Below, piece after piece: positions 25,156 through 34,981 of a stretch of 64,000 nucleotides of DNA. The position numbers were made by a program, and so were the translations under genes. Source of the stretch: Alphaproteobacteria bacterium (lineage in GTDB: Bacteria > Pseudomonadota > Alphaproteobacteria > Sphingomonadales > Kordiimonadaceae); contig JAJFIU010000147.1 in NCBI GenBank assembly GCA_021774695.1, forward strand, positions 1-64,000, given 5' to 3'. The number at the start of each line of letters is the position of its first letter. The first letter of the stretch is position 1. Under the pieces are notes generated by a model. That model searched no databases and was not told the DNA's origin. It was given only the letters and a program-made list of their open reading frames with translations.

Positions 25156-27528
25156 ATGAAGACATTAACATCATGCACTGCATTGCTGACTGGATTGGCG
25201 TTTGCATCTCCGACCATTGCTCAAGATAATCAAGCAGCGGCTGAAGATGCGACATTTGAGGAAATTGTTGTCACCGCGCAGAAGCGCGAACAAACGCTTA
25301 CAGAAGTGCCTATTGCAGTAAGTGTGCTGGGCGCAGAGAGAATTGAACGTAGTTTTTCGCCGAATATCGAATCGCTGCAAACGTTGGTTCCGTCGGTTAG
25401 TTTCAGAAAAGGAACGACCAGCGCTAACTCTGCGATAACAATCCGCGGTATTGGAACCATATCCTTTAGCGGCGCAGCAGAACCAAGTGTGTCCACAGTT
25501 GTTGACGGTGTGGTTTTAGGGCGTTCAGGTCAGGCATTCACCGACCTTTATGATATAGAACGCTTGGAAGTTTTGCGCGGTCCGCAAGGTACATTGTTTG
25601 GTAAAAATGCGTCGGCCGGTGTGCTGAATATTACAACGTCCCGACCTTCAGAAGAATTTGAAGGCTATTTTGATGCCACTTACGCAAGCGGCAATGAATG
25701 GCGCCTTCGCGGCAAAGTTTCTGGTGCATTGAGCGACAATGTCAACGCAAGTTTGGTCGGTATGGTGTCTGAATATGCAGGCAATATCACCAATGTTTTC
25801 AACAACGAAAAAGTTAACGGCTACAGCAAGTATGGCTTGAGAGGCATGGTGGAATTTACACCTTCTGATACATTGTCGATGCTAGCGATTGTTGAGTACA
25901 ACAAGTCAAATGATGACTGTTGCGCTGATCTTGAGGTGCTTCCTAGTGGGCGCAACCCTGCATCCCCGGCTGCCCCGGACAGTGATGGTATTGTTAACGG
26001 CAGGACAGATTTGGATCTGGGTCAGCGCCGCGTAGACCATGATTTTGAAACGCGCATGCTTGACGAGACCATTGGTGCGTCTTTGGAAATAAACAAAGAC
26101 CTCGGTGACTTTACGTTGACGTCGATTTCAGCGTTCCGAAAATGGGAAAACACAGAGTTTCGCGAAGGTGATTTCACATCAATCGGCGGCACATCAACCA
26201 CGCCGGTTTTCGCTGTTCCCTTTCAACTTCATGATGACGGCACGCGCACTTGGGACCAAACTTCTCAGGAAATCAGGCTAACCTCTCCTGACGGTGAGCG
26301 GTTGTTCTATCAGGTAGGTTTTTACTATTTTGACCTCCATCAGGAAGCTGATTTTACTCGTGAAGCAAGTTGCCAGAATAACGGCGGCCAGAACCAGGCG
26401 ATTTTGGACGCGAACCCCGGTTTGACATGTGGTGCAAACGACATTGTATCTGCAACCGGTTTTTCATCTGTAGATATCCAAAACTGGGCCCTGTTTGGTC
26501 AAGCCGAGTATGAAATTACTGAAGACGGGCTGACTGCAATTTTCGGACTGCGCTATACAGACGATTCTGTTGATTTCAGGCATCGCCGCGTCAGCAATGA
26601 CTCATTTGGTCGCCAAGGCGTCGGGGTTAGGCCGGCACTTCCTAACGGCCAGTTCAGCGAAGCATCCGGTGGTTTTGCCACCGACTTCGAGGGAAGCAGC
26701 GACAACACAGATTTGTCGTTCAAAGCAGGCTTTCGGTACGACTTGCAAGAATATGGCTCGGTGTATGCAACCTATTCTCAAGGATATAAAGGACCAGCAT
26801 TCAACGTCTTTTATAACATGGGAACCAATGACACGCTGCCCATCGACCCTGAAACGTCGGATGCGTACGAGATTGGATATAAATATGCTTCATCGGACAT
26901 AATGTTCAGCGTCGCAGCATACAAGGCCAACATCGACGGCTTTCAGGCAAACAATTTTGACAACTCTACCGGGGTAACAATCACGCGTTTGACCAATGCG
27001 GGTAAAGTGTCCACCAAGGGTGTAGAAGTTGACTTGCAGTGGAACGCGACTGCAAATCTTGCATTCACTGTGGCGGCGGCCTGGAATGATGCCCAGATTG
27101 AGGAATTTAACTGTCCGCTTGATCCTTTGTCTGGTCAGCCGCCTGCCGGTTGTACCTCGCGGTCTGGGCTGGACCTGCTTTTCTCACCAGACTTTAACTA
27201 TACAGTCGGGGCCAATTATTCCGCGCCCGTCGGCGAATCTGACTTGGTGGTATTTGATGTTTCCTGGGCCCACGTGGATGAGCAAAATTCACTGCTACCA
27301 AGCACATCCGGCGCTTTTAGTCCGGTAAGCCGCCTGCCTGGGTATGATATGCTGAATGTAAGCATATCATATGAACTAAATGACGGGCAGTACCGCTTGA
27401 CGGGGTTTGTTAAGAATCTGTTGGATGAAAGCTTCGTCACAACCTACAGCGGAGATAATTTCCGGTACCAAATTCCCCGTGACGCAGATCGTTATTTCGG
27501 CGTGAATTTACGGGCTGCTTTTAATTAG
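25156..27528 (+). CDS. TonB-dependent outer-membrane receptor, GntR locus
   Basis: The 790-residue TonB-dependent transporter has a signal peptide ending ASPTIAQ and a TonB box-like FEEIVVTAQKR. A plug domain contains VLRGPQGTLFGKNASAGVLN, and the beta barrel ends in an aromatic residue-rich strand. A GAGGGAG ribosome site precedes the ATG. The barrel has several Cys pairs (CC near 255, others near 415-430 and 645-660) that could form extracellular disulphides. It is divergent from gntR and sits next to a copy of the regulator's operator, so it probably imports the glycoside processed by the GH31 enzyme. A terminator follows directly. Confidence 0.93.
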   Translation: MKTLTSCTALLTGLAFASPTIAQDNQAAAEDATFEEIVVTAQKREQTLTEVPIAVSVLGAERIERSFSPNIESLQTLVPSVSFRKGTTSANSAITIRGIGTISFSGAAEPSVSTVVDGVVLGRSGQAFTDLYDIERLEVLRGPQGTLFGKNASAGVLNITTSRPSEEFEGYFDATYASGNEWRLRGKVSGALSDNVNASLVGMVSEYAGNITNVFNNEKVNGYSKYGLRGMVEFTPSDTLSMLAIVEYNKSNDDCCADLEVLPSGRNPASPAAPDSDGIVNGRTDLDLGQRRVDHDFETRMLDETIGASLEINKDLGDFTLTSISAFRKWENTEFREGDFTSIGGTSTTPVFAVPFQLHDDGTRTWDQTSQEIRLTSPDGERLFYQVGFYYFDLHQEADFTREASCQNNGGQNQAILDANPGLTCGANDIVSATGFSSVDIQNWALFGQAEYEITEDGLTAIFGLRYTDDSVDFRHRRVSNDSFGRQGVGVRPALPNGQFSEASGGFATDFEGSSDNTDLSFKAGFRYDLQEYGSVYATYSQGYKGPAFNVFYNMGTNDTLPIDPETSDAYEIGYKYASSDIMFSVAAYKANIDGFQANNFDNSTGVTITRLTNAGKVSTKGVEVDLQWNATANLAFTVAAAWNDAQIEEFNCPLDPLSGQPPAGCTSRSGLDLLFSPDFNYTVGANYSAPVGESDLVVFDVSWAHVDEQNSLLPSTSGAFSPVSRLPGYDMLNVSISYELNDGQYRLTGFVKNLLDESFVTTYSGDNFRYQIPRDADRYFGVNLRAAFN

Positions 27529-27546
27529 AGCACCTAGTATACAATC

Positions 27547-27580
27547 AAAGGAGAAGCTTTAGGGCTTCTCCTTTTTAGTT
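27547..27580 (+). terminator. Rho-independent terminator after the TonB receptor gene
   Basis: AAAGGAGAAGC (27547-27557) pairs with GCTTCTCCTTT (27564-27574) over a 6-nt loop, followed by TTAGTTTGTTT. The stem is perfect and the T-rich tail is clear, so the TRAP genes downstream probably have their own promoter or depend on read-through. Confidence 0.85.
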
Positions 27581-27639
27581 TGTTTCACCCGCCCAATGGC
27601 GTCACTTTATCATTTGAAATTGGAAAGGAAGGCAACTGC

Positions 27640-28212
27640 ATGTTTGTTCGTACTTTCTGTCAGATGGTCGGAAACACCCTTGCTGTAATTAATTCGGCAA
27701 TTTCCAAGACTGGTGTCGGGATAGCATCGGCCTTCCTGCTTGGAATGGTTACTGTTGTTCTGGCGCAGGTATTTTTTAGATACATATTGAACGACAGTTT
27801 GGTTTGGGCAGAAGAGCTTTCCAAATCTATGATGGTTTGGGTGGCTTTTCTGGTCGCACCGATGGCCATGCGCCAAGGGGCCAACGTGCGAATTGAAATG
27901 TTGACCGAGGCATTGCCGGCACGTTTGCGCATCTTCTTAAGCCTCGTAATCGGCGTGGCTGTCATTTGGGTTTTATCGATATTTCTTTATGAGAGCATTG
28001 GATTTTGGGAACGCGGCAAACAAGTTTCTGCCGCCAGTCTGCCCGTTTCCATGGCGGTCTTTTATACTATTGTGCCGGTGGGCTTCACCGCCTTGTTGAT
28101 GGTGGGACTGGAGATGGTTTTACGCGATTTCCTTTCCTTAATCGACCCGGACAAAGACAGCGATAAGTCTGAAGGTGAAAACCGAAGCGTCATTGGCGGA
28201 GGAAGTAAGTGA
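27640..28212 (+). CDS. TRAP transporter small membrane subunit (DctQ type)
   Basis: The 190-residue protein has four hydrophobic segments and the DctQ signature region QVFFRYILNDSLVWAEELSKSMMVWVAFL followed by APMAMRQGANVRIEML. With the large subunit it forms the inner-membrane part of a tripartite ATP-independent periplasmic transporter, driven by an ion gradient. The start at 27640 is preferred because GGAAAGGAAGG precedes it. An earlier in-frame start at 27580 falls on the terminator tail. The stop overlaps the DctM start by 4 bp. Confidence 0.9.
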   Translation: MFVRTFCQMVGNTLAVINSAISKTGVGIASAFLLGMVTVVLAQVFFRYILNDSLVWAEELSKSMMVWVAFLVAPMAMRQGANVRIEMLTEALPARLRIFLSLVIGVAVIWVLSIFLYESIGFWERGKQVSAASLPVSMAVFYTIVPVGFTALLMVGLEMVLRDFLSLIDPDKDSDKSEGENRSVIGGGSK

Positions 28213-29498
28213 CTTTTGCCTATTTCTGGATGTTTATTTTTTTAATGGCGGCTGGGGCACCGATTGTTTTCGCGTTGCTCATCTCGCCGACTGCAAGCTT
28301 GTTCGTTGACGGTGAACAAGTTTTCTACAAAGCGCTATTGTCTCGTTTCTACAACGGAATGGATTCTTTTCCGCTGATGGCGGTTCCCTTCTTTATTCTG
28401 GCTGGGGAATTGATGAATTCAGCTGGGATCACCCGTTCAATTGTACAATTCAGCCAATCATTGGTTGGGCATGTGCGCGGCGGTCTGGCGCAGGTTAATA
28501 TTGTTTCGTCTATTCTATTTGCTGGACTGTCCGGTTCAGCGGTGGCGGACACCTCGGCGCTCGGGAAGATGCTCATTTCTTCGATGGAAGAGAATGGCTA
28601 TTCAAGGAAGTTTGCTGCGGCGATCACTGCGGCTTCCTCCGTAATTGGTCCTATCATTCCGCCGTCCGGCATCATGATTATTTATGCTTTCATCATGAAT
28701 GTGTCGGTCAGTGGTTTGTTCGCTGCGGGCCTGGTACCCGGCCTGATGATTGCATTTGGTTTGATGGCTGTGACCAGCTATTTAGCCAAAAAACGGAATT
28801 ATCCCATCGCCAGCCGAAAGGCGACCTTCTCTGAGCGCACCCAAGCTTTTAAGCTTTCCGGCCCTGCTTTGATGACACCGGTCATATTGCTGGGCGGTAT
28901 TCTCGGCGGCGTGTTCACGCCAACAGAAGCGGCGGCGGTGGCTTCTGCCTATGCCTTGGTTGTGGGCCTATTCATTCTGAAAACGGTTAAGATCAAGGAT
29001 CTGCCCAGTATTTGTGCCGCTGCTGCACTGCAGTCGGGCGTAATTCTCTTTTTGGTCGGTGCGGCACTGACTTTCGCATGGATTATCACCGTATCAGGCA
29101 TGGCAGAGGTAATAGCCGACAGTATGTTTGGGCTCACGGATAATATTTTGTTGCTGTTGTTGATGTTGAACATATTCTTGTTCTTCGTGGGCATGTTTTT
29201 GGATGCAGGACCTGCTATCATGATTTTGGGCCCAGTGCTTGCGCCCATTTTCTTGGCGCTTGGTATTGATCCGCTGCATTTCGCGATTGTGATGTGTGTC
29301 AATGTGACCGTCGGACTTGCTACACCGCCTATGGGCTTGGTGCTTTTTGTTGCCGCCTCTGTTTCCGGTGAAAAGGTCGAAGCTATTGCGAAAGAAATGT
29401 TGCCGTTTCTAGCTGTTGAAATCGGCGTCATCTTTCTCATTACCTACTTTCCGGCACTGTCACTAACGCTGCCCAAGCTGCTTGGATTGGCAACCTGA
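28209..29498 (+). CDS. TRAP transporter large membrane subunit (DctM type)
   Basis: The 429-residue multi-spanning protein has the DctM pattern: PFFILAGELMNSAGITR, GGLAQVNIVSSILFAGLSGSAVADTSALG and PIIPPSGIMIIYA. The late GLATPPMGLVLFVA motif is also present. It carries the substrate across the inner membrane with the DctQ subunit. The gene starts with GTG and overlaps dctQ by 4 bp, implying coupled translation. The substrate class of TRAP systems is mostly acids and sugar acids, which hints that the locus handles an acidic or oxidised sugar. Confidence 0.92.
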   Translation: MTFAYFWMFIFLMAAGAPIVFALLISPTASLFVDGEQVFYKALLSRFYNGMDSFPLMAVPFFILAGELMNSAGITRSIVQFSQSLVGHVRGGLAQVNIVSSILFAGLSGSAVADTSALGKMLISSMEENGYSRKFAAAITAASSVIGPIIPPSGIMIIYAFIMNVSVSGLFAAGLVPGLMIAFGLMAVTSYLAKKRNYPIASRKATFSERTQAFKLSGPALMTPVILLGGILGGVFTPTEAAAVASAYALVVGLFILKTVKIKDLPSICAAAALQSGVILFLVGAALTFAWIITVSGMAEVIADSMFGLTDNILLLLLMLNIFLFFVGMFLDAGPAIMILGPVLAPIFLALGIDPLHFAIVMCVNVTVGLATPPMGLVLFVAASVSGEKVEAIAKEMLPFLAVEIGVIFLITYFPALSLTLPKLLGLAT

Positions 29499-29522
29499 TT
29501 TCGGCTATGTAAAGGATCAGTT

Positions 29523-30584
29523 ATGATCAAGAAATATTCGTCCGTTCTTCTTTTAGCCGCGATTTTTGCGGCCTCGGTTTACGGCAGCGTTAGCAGCGTT
29601 CAAACAAAAGCAGATCATATCATTCGCGTCGGCTTTCTTGGCTCGGCTGATGGCGAAGATTATGACGGCGCCCTGGTATTCAAGGATTATGTAGAAAGTC
29701 GTACCAATGGCCGCGTGGCTGTACAGATCTTTCCGTCCGGCCAGTTTTGTGGCAATGAACGCGAATGCATTGAAGCTACGCAAAGCGGTATTTTAGACAT
29801 TCATATGACGACAACAGGGGGGCTGGGTCGGCTGTTTGGTCCTGCGCAGGTCCTCGACCTACCCTATGCATTTGAAGACGATGGTATTGCAGAATGTGTT
29901 TTTGACGGCCGATTGGTTTCTGATTTACGGACAGCAATTCTGGGTGAAAAGCTGGGCATGCGGCTCATGGTTATCTCAAACACAGGCGGCTGGCGCAGTA
30001 TAGCAACCACATCGAAGCTTGTCAGAGAACCTGCAGATATGGTGGGGCTCAAAATAAGGACTATTCCCTCGGCCATCCAACAGGAGTTGGTGAGACAGCT
30101 GGGCGGAAACCCGACACCGATTGCATGGCCAGAGGTATACTCTGCATTGGCGACCGATGTAGTTGAAGGCACGAAGAACAGTATTCAGGATATTGTTTCT
30201 GCCAAGCTTCACGAAAACCTGAAATTCATCACTCTGGATGGGCATGCTTATATGACCGCGCTCTGGTGGTATTCGGAAAGCGCATGGCAACAATTACCCG
30301 TGGATTTGAAGAAAATAGTATTTGAAGGTTTTCAAAATCTGAAAACTGTTGCCAGAGCGTTGCCTATACGTCGTCAGATTTCGGATTATGACGACTTCAA
30401 GAAAAATGGCGGCACCATTTATGTGCCGACGGTTGCTGAAAAAGTAAAATTCAGGGAAGCAGCATCAGGGATGAGAGATTGGTTTGTGGACCAATATGGC
30501 GCTGAATGGCTTGAAAAACTGGATGCCGAGATAAATACCTGTGAACGGAACAAAGCAGAGTCGTTTGATCAGGTGGCTGGTTAA
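29523..30584 (+). CDS. TRAP transporter periplasmic substrate-binding protein (DctP type)
   Basis: The 353-residue protein has an N-terminal signal peptide (residues 1 to about 25) and the DctP fold. The characteristic region is LGMRLMVISNTGGWRSIATTSK...LKIRTIPSAIQQELVRQLGGNPTPIAWPEVYSAL. In this family the Arg of KIRT usually forms a salt bridge with a carboxylate of the ligand and is conserved here. Two Cys pairs near the N-terminus (CGNEREC) and one near FDG could form disulphides. It binds the ligand in the periplasm for DctQM. The order Q-M-P, with P last, is common. Confidence 0.92.
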   Translation: MIKKYSSVLLLAAIFAASVYGSVSSVQTKADHIIRVGFLGSADGEDYDGALVFKDYVESRTNGRVAVQIFPSGQFCGNERECIEATQSGILDIHMTTTGGLGRLFGPAQVLDLPYAFEDDGIAECVFDGRLVSDLRTAILGEKLGMRLMVISNTGGWRSIATTSKLVREPADMVGLKIRTIPSAIQQELVRQLGGNPTPIAWPEVYSALATDVVEGTKNSIQDIVSAKLHENLKFITLDGHAYMTALWWYSESAWQQLPVDLKKIVFEGFQNLKTVARALPIRRQISDYDDFKKNGGTIYVPTVAEKVKFREAASGMRDWFVDQYGAEWLEKLDAEINTCERNKAESFDQVAG

Positions 30585-30742
30585 CCATTTTTCAATGGGG
30601 TTCAACTGGATAGAGGCGTCAAGTGACGGGCGTTCCACTCCGGGCCTTTTCACATTATTGCTCCATCGGATTGCTTGTTTTTCAAATAGGCATGAATGAT
30701 AAAATCAGGATTTCCTGCCAGTTCGCCAAACTGGAAAGCGGT

Positions 30743-31130
30743 CTACTTTGCCTCTTCTGGGATATTATAAAGACTGTGTTGCCATGAAAGGGCCGGCAAA
30801 CCTACGGGGGTCGCCATGGCACTTGATACGGGTACGTCGTAAATCCATCCTTCACTTTCAAATGCAGGGGTTGCAGTATCGCCGTCCGGGCGCATAAGCG
30901 GCGAATCATCAATAAGAATGGGAGGGACGGGCTGCCTGTTCCACATGAGTTTCATGAATTCCTTCCAGTCCCGTGACAACTCTACCGCGTCTGCCCATGG
31001 CGGCATAAGCGGGATTGTCGTCCGGATAATAAATAGTGAGATAAATCGTCTGGCGTTCAACATCTGCGTAGGCTGTAAATCCGGAAAAAGACGCAGCCAA
31101 TATGAATAAAACACACAGCCAGTGCGCCAT
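30743..31130 (-). pseudogene. Frameshifted secreted protein of unknown function
   Basis: One minus-strand frame starts at 31130 with a clean signal peptide (MAHWLCVLFILAASFSGFTA) and a continuation YLTIYYPDDNPAYAAMGRRGR. It then becomes unlikely coding. In another frame, from about 30995 down to 30743, the continuation VELSRDWKEFMKLMWNRQPV and a Pro-rich segment reads like the rest of the same protein. Joining the two near 30975-30995 gives a single exported protein of about 125 residues. Either a single-base indel killed the gene or the sequence carries an error. I do not recognise a family. Confidence 0.55.
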
Positions 31131-31210
31131 ATTTTTTTCGCTAGTCACCACTGCGACTCAAAGCCTGTAAGCAGCCAGGTGTTGCCAAAAGCAGGCAATG
31201 CCCAGCAGTT

Positions 31211-32842
31211 TCAAGAAATTACAGATGGCTCTACTCTACCTGTGCGGCTGGAAATATTGGCAATTTTGTCGGCCGCAGCGATGAGCGGCGCGAGCGCATC
31301 TTGAGTGTTCATAGACAGCTTTTCTTTGTTTCCCTCAAACCGTTCGAGGTAGACCCTAAGTGTGGCACCCTCGGTGCCCGTACCCGAAAGCCGGAATATG
31401 ATGCGGCTTTCGCCTTTGAAATAGATGCGCACGCCTTGGTGCGAGGAGACAGATCCATCAACAGGGTCAGTATAACAGAAATCATCCGCAGCAACGACCT
31501 TCAAGCCGTCAATCGTCTTTCCGGCTAGCGACGGGATTTTGCCCCGCAAGTCGGCGATAAGCTTGTTGGCTGTTTCCAAATCCAGATTTTCATAGTCATG
31601 GCGAGAATAAAAATTACGCCCGAATTTTGCCCAGTGGTCTGTCATAAGCTCTGGAACGTTTTTGCCCGATGCTGCGATAATGTTGAGCCACAAGAGCACC
31701 GCCCATAACCCGTCTTTTTCCCGCACATGGTCGGATCCCGTGCCGGCGCTTTCTTCGCCGCACAGCGTCACTTCGCCAGCATCCAACAGGTTGCCAAAAA
31801 ATTTCCAGCCAGTTGGTGTTTCAAAACAAGGAATATTCAGGCTTTTTGCGACCCTGTCGACAGCAGCGCTTGTCGGCATTGACCTTGCTACCCCTTTGAT
31901 ACCTTTTGCGTAGCCCGGCGCAAGATGCGCATTCGCTGTTAGAACAGCAAGGCTGTCAGAGGGTGCCGCATACGTGTTTCTGCCGAGCACAATGTTGCGG
32001 TCGCCGTCGCCGTCAGAAGCTGCGCCAAAATCTGGCGCGCTGTCGCTATGCATCAGATCAAACAGGGCCTTAGCGTGAACCGGATTTGGGTCCGGGTGGA
32101 GCCCACCAAAGTCGAGCAGGGGCACCGCATTCACGACACTGCCTTCAGCTGCGCCGAGTGTGCGTTCGAGGATTGCTTTGGCGTAAGGGCCTGTGATCGC
32201 GTTCATGGCATCGAAACGAACGGTAAAGCCTGAGGCGATCAGTTTACGGATCGCGTCAAAGTCAAAAATCTCTTCCATCATCAATTGGTAATCTTCAACC
32301 GGATCAATGATGTGGATATCCATATCCATCAGCTTATAGCTGTTCAAATGCTCGATATCGACGTCTGGAATTTCAAGTATTTTATAGTCAGTGATTTTTT
32401 TGGTTTCTTCGAATATGGCGTCGGTGATTTTCTCCGGAGCGGGCCCGCCGTTGCTGCTGTTGTATTTTATACCAAAGTCACCATTTTCCCCCGCTGGGTT
32501 ATGGCTGGCTGACAGGATAATGCCGCCGGTTTTCTTGTATTTGCGAATAATGTTTGATGCTGCCGGCGTCGACAACAGCCCATTTCTACCAACCGTTGCA
32601 GAGGCAACGCCGTTAGCCGCGGCCATCTTCAGAATAATCTGGGTGGCACGGCGATTGTAGAAGCGTCCGTCTCCGCCGATAACCAGATCAGCCCCTTCAA
32701 CGCCGCCAAGCGCGTTAAAAAGTGACTGGATGAAGTTCTCCAAATAGTCTGGCTGCCTGAAAACGCTCACTTTTTTTCTCAGGCCCGAAGTTCCAAGCTT
32801 TTGGTCATCAAAAGGCGTGGTTTTCAAGGTGGTCAATGTCAT
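31211..32842 (-). CDS. pgm: Phosphoglucomutase (alpha-D-glucose type)
   Basis: The 543-residue enzyme interconverts glucose 1-phosphate and glucose 6-phosphate. It has the N-terminal KLGTSGLRKK, the phosphoserine loop LSASHNPAG at about 129-137, the metal-binding loop SDGDGDRN and the sugar loop CGEESAGTGSDH. The C-terminal phosphate-binding region is FRLSGTGTEG. This is the eukaryote-like PGM family found in many Proteobacteria, of normal length. It is the last gene of the glycogen operon and overlaps malQ by 4 bp (ATGA), so it connects the glucose 1-phosphate of glycogen turnover with central metabolism. It is cytoplasmic. Confidence 0.95.
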   Translation of the reverse strand: MTLTTLKTTPFDDQKLGTSGLRKKVSVFRQPDYLENFIQSLFNALGGVEGADLVIGGDGRFYNRRATQIILKMAAANGVASATVGRNGLLSTPAASNIIRKYKKTGGIILSASHNPAGENGDFGIKYNSSNGGPAPEKITDAIFEETKKITDYKILEIPDVDIEHLNSYKLMDMDIHIIDPVEDYQLMMEEIFDFDAIRKLIASGFTVRFDAMNAITGPYAKAILERTLGAAEGSVVNAVPLLDFGGLHPDPNPVHAKALFDLMHSDSAPDFGAASDGDGDRNIVLGRNTYAAPSDSLAVLTANAHLAPGYAKGIKGVARSMPTSAAVDRVAKSLNIPCFETPTGWKFFGNLLDAGEVTLCGEESAGTGSDHVREKDGLWAVLLWLNIIAASGKNVPELMTDHWAKFGRNFYSRHDYENLDLETANKLIADLRGKIPSLAGKTIDGLKVVAADDFCYTDPVDGSVSSHQGVRIYFKGESRIIFRLSGTGTEGATLRVYLERFEGNKEKLSMNTQDALAPLIAAADKIANISSRTGRVEPSVIS

Positions 32843-34980
32843 GCTGATTTCCTAGCTTCAAGGCGACTGTTGGCGCGTTCTTGGAGGGTAGTCTGTATCA
32901 GTGCCTTTACGGCAATGGTTTCAAAGATTTGTTCCAGCGGCACATCTATTTTGCGGCGCCAGTTAGGGTATTCATTGGTAGTGCCGGGCAAGTTGCTTTG
33001 TTCTCTCAATCCAAGCAGATCCTCTAACTGTAAAGCAACCGCGCATGTGCTAGTTCGCGCGATAAACCTATGCAGCGCCTCATTGAGTGCCGGCGAAAAC
33101 TGCTGAGAAAGGTCGCTCAGTTTAATGCTGTCTGGCAGCATATTTTCACTGCCGAGCAGCTGCAAAATGGCCTCGCGGTCCCTGTCGCGCAAGTATAGAT
33201 CGCGGGCGATTTTCTGTTTGCCAGCACCGATGCCTAACTTTTGCTGGACCTCAATGTCTGCCCCTTCCCAATATCCCCTTATGGTGGGAAAATCATGATT
33301 GCCAAGAGAGGCAAGTTGCATATTTTGATATTCATGAGCCTTGAGGAAGGCGCCGTCTTGCGTGCGGGCAAAGGGTAATAGCGTGCAGCCTAATAGCCCA
33401 TATGAATGCAGAAGTTCATTGAAGCCTGAAGGCACAATGCCAAGATTTTCGCCGACAACACAGCAATCGTGTCGCGCTGATTCAAGGGCAATAATAGCCA
33501 ATAATTCAGCGCTCGGATACGACACATAAGCGCCCGCATGATTAAGCGAAAGTGGCGCCCAAAAACTGCGATTGACGCCCAGGATATGATCGATGCGCAC
33601 CATTCCCGCATTTGCCATTGTGGCACCCAACGTCTCGCGAAAGAGTTTGAAGCCCGTTTGTTTGAGTGCTTCAGGGTTGAGCGGCGCAAGGTTCCATTTT
33701 TGGCCATCTGGATTAGCGGCATCGCCTGGTGCACCGAGGCTTACGTTTGTGGCGACTTCATCTTTGTTGCCCCATGTCTCGGCACCGCCCGGCACCATGC
33801 CGACAGCAACATCAAGGTAAAGGCCGACCTTCATACCGGCTGCTTTGGCTCTTTGTTGGGCTTGGGCTAACTGCTCTGCGGCGAGCCACTGGAGAAACGT
33901 ATAAAAGCGGAGCGAACTCGCGTGCTTTTCAGCAAATGAGCGGCTGGCTTGGGTGTTTGGATCCTGCAAATCCTGCGGCCACTTTGTCCAGTCGTAAAGT
34001 GGCTCATTTTCGGTTACCAAAAACTCAGCGATGGCTTCAAACAGGGCGTGTCGTTGCAGCGACTCGCCTTCTTTTTCGATGAATTTCAGAAAAGCTTTTT
34101 TGCGCGCGTTGGATGGTTTGTGGTTTTCCATAACTTGGAAAGCTGTATGTAGTGCCCGCCATTTCAATCGGTAGACTAATTCATAATCTACTAACGCAGC
34201 TCCGCGTGCGTGAGAATACTCTTGGCTGGTGAAAATTTCACGTAGCACAACTTTGCCTATGCGGGATTTATTAAGCTCCGGCACCATATCCGGCGCAATA
34301 TGCATCACATTAAAATAGCGCCGCGAGGAGGGTGAGTAGGGGCTATATAGTGTGGATTTTTTAGGGAACAGCGCATGCACTGGGTTTATGCCAACAAAAT
34401 CAAGGCCTTCCGCAGCGGCGTTTTCGGCGATCAGCGCAAGATCTTCATAATCCCCTACGCCCCAATTTCGCGCCGACCGCAACCCATAGAGCGGCAACGT
34501 GATGCCGCAAAGTTTTTGGTCGGTGGCTTTCGCCGAGTCCGGTGCAATAATCAGATTGCTTGAAACTATAAAATCAGCTGGCAGCTGGAGTTCCAACTGG
34601 TGATAGCCGAGCGGCAGACCATTCTTGATTTCGATATAACCTTCCGAACTTGCTTTACCCGAGACTGTATCCCCAGTTTCCAGCAGAAGGCGCCATGTAA
34701 TCTCCTGCTCGGGTCGGCCGCTCGGTGTTTTTGGTGCAAGTGAAATATTCTCAGATTGACGGCGCACAATTGTTTTCGGAATGACGCGCGCAGCGATTTT
34801 TTTTAGCGCATCCAGTTGGGCAGCAACTTTGCCTTCGTCTTCGGTATCAATGCCAAAGCCTCTAAGCGCCGCGCGTTTCGACACTGCATCGGCCTTGATA
34901 TAGTCGCCGTTCAAAGCGTGATAGCCATCTGATACGCCGAGCCGCTCGGCCAGTGTATCCAAAAGATTATCTGCTATCAC
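32839..34980 (-). CDS. malQ: 4-alpha-glucanotransferase
   Basis: The 713-residue amylomaltase of GH77 transfers segments of 1,4-alpha-glucan between chains. Family landmarks are GITLPLYGLRSARNWGVGDYEDL, GINPVHALFP, GLYLDVAVGMVPGGAETW, VRIDHILGV (nucleophile region) and GENLGIVP (acid/base Glu). The N-terminal region is the longer type seen in E. coli MalQ. It begins with GTG directly after the glgX stop codon (one base apart) behind AAGGAACTGTAGG, and its stop overlaps pgm. In this operon it recycles the short maltodextrins released by debranching. Confidence 0.95.
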   Translation of the reverse strand: MIADNLLDTLAERLGVSDGYHALNGDYIKADAVSKRAALRGFGIDTEDEGKVAAQLDALKKIAARVIPKTIVRRQSENISLAPKTPSGRPEQEITWRLLLETGDTVSGKASSEGYIEIKNGLPLGYHQLELQLPADFIVSSNLIIAPDSAKATDQKLCGITLPLYGLRSARNWGVGDYEDLALIAENAAAEGLDFVGINPVHALFPKKSTLYSPYSPSSRRYFNVMHIAPDMVPELNKSRIGKVVLREIFTSQEYSHARGAALVDYELVYRLKWRALHTAFQVMENHKPSNARKKAFLKFIEKEGESLQRHALFEAIAEFLVTENEPLYDWTKWPQDLQDPNTQASRSFAEKHASSLRFYTFLQWLAAEQLAQAQQRAKAAGMKVGLYLDVAVGMVPGGAETWGNKDEVATNVSLGAPGDAANPDGQKWNLAPLNPEALKQTGFKLFRETLGATMANAGMVRIDHILGVNRSFWAPLSLNHAGAYVSYPSAELLAIIALESARHDCCVVGENLGIVPSGFNELLHSYGLLGCTLLPFARTQDGAFLKAHEYQNMQLASLGNHDFPTIRGYWEGADIEVQQKLGIGAGKQKIARDLYLRDRDREAILQLLGSENMLPDSIKLSDLSQQFSPALNEALHRFIARTSTCAVALQLEDLLGLREQSNLPGTTNEYPNWRRKIDVPLEQIFETIAVKALIQTTLQERANSRLEARKSA

Positions 34981-34981
34981 C

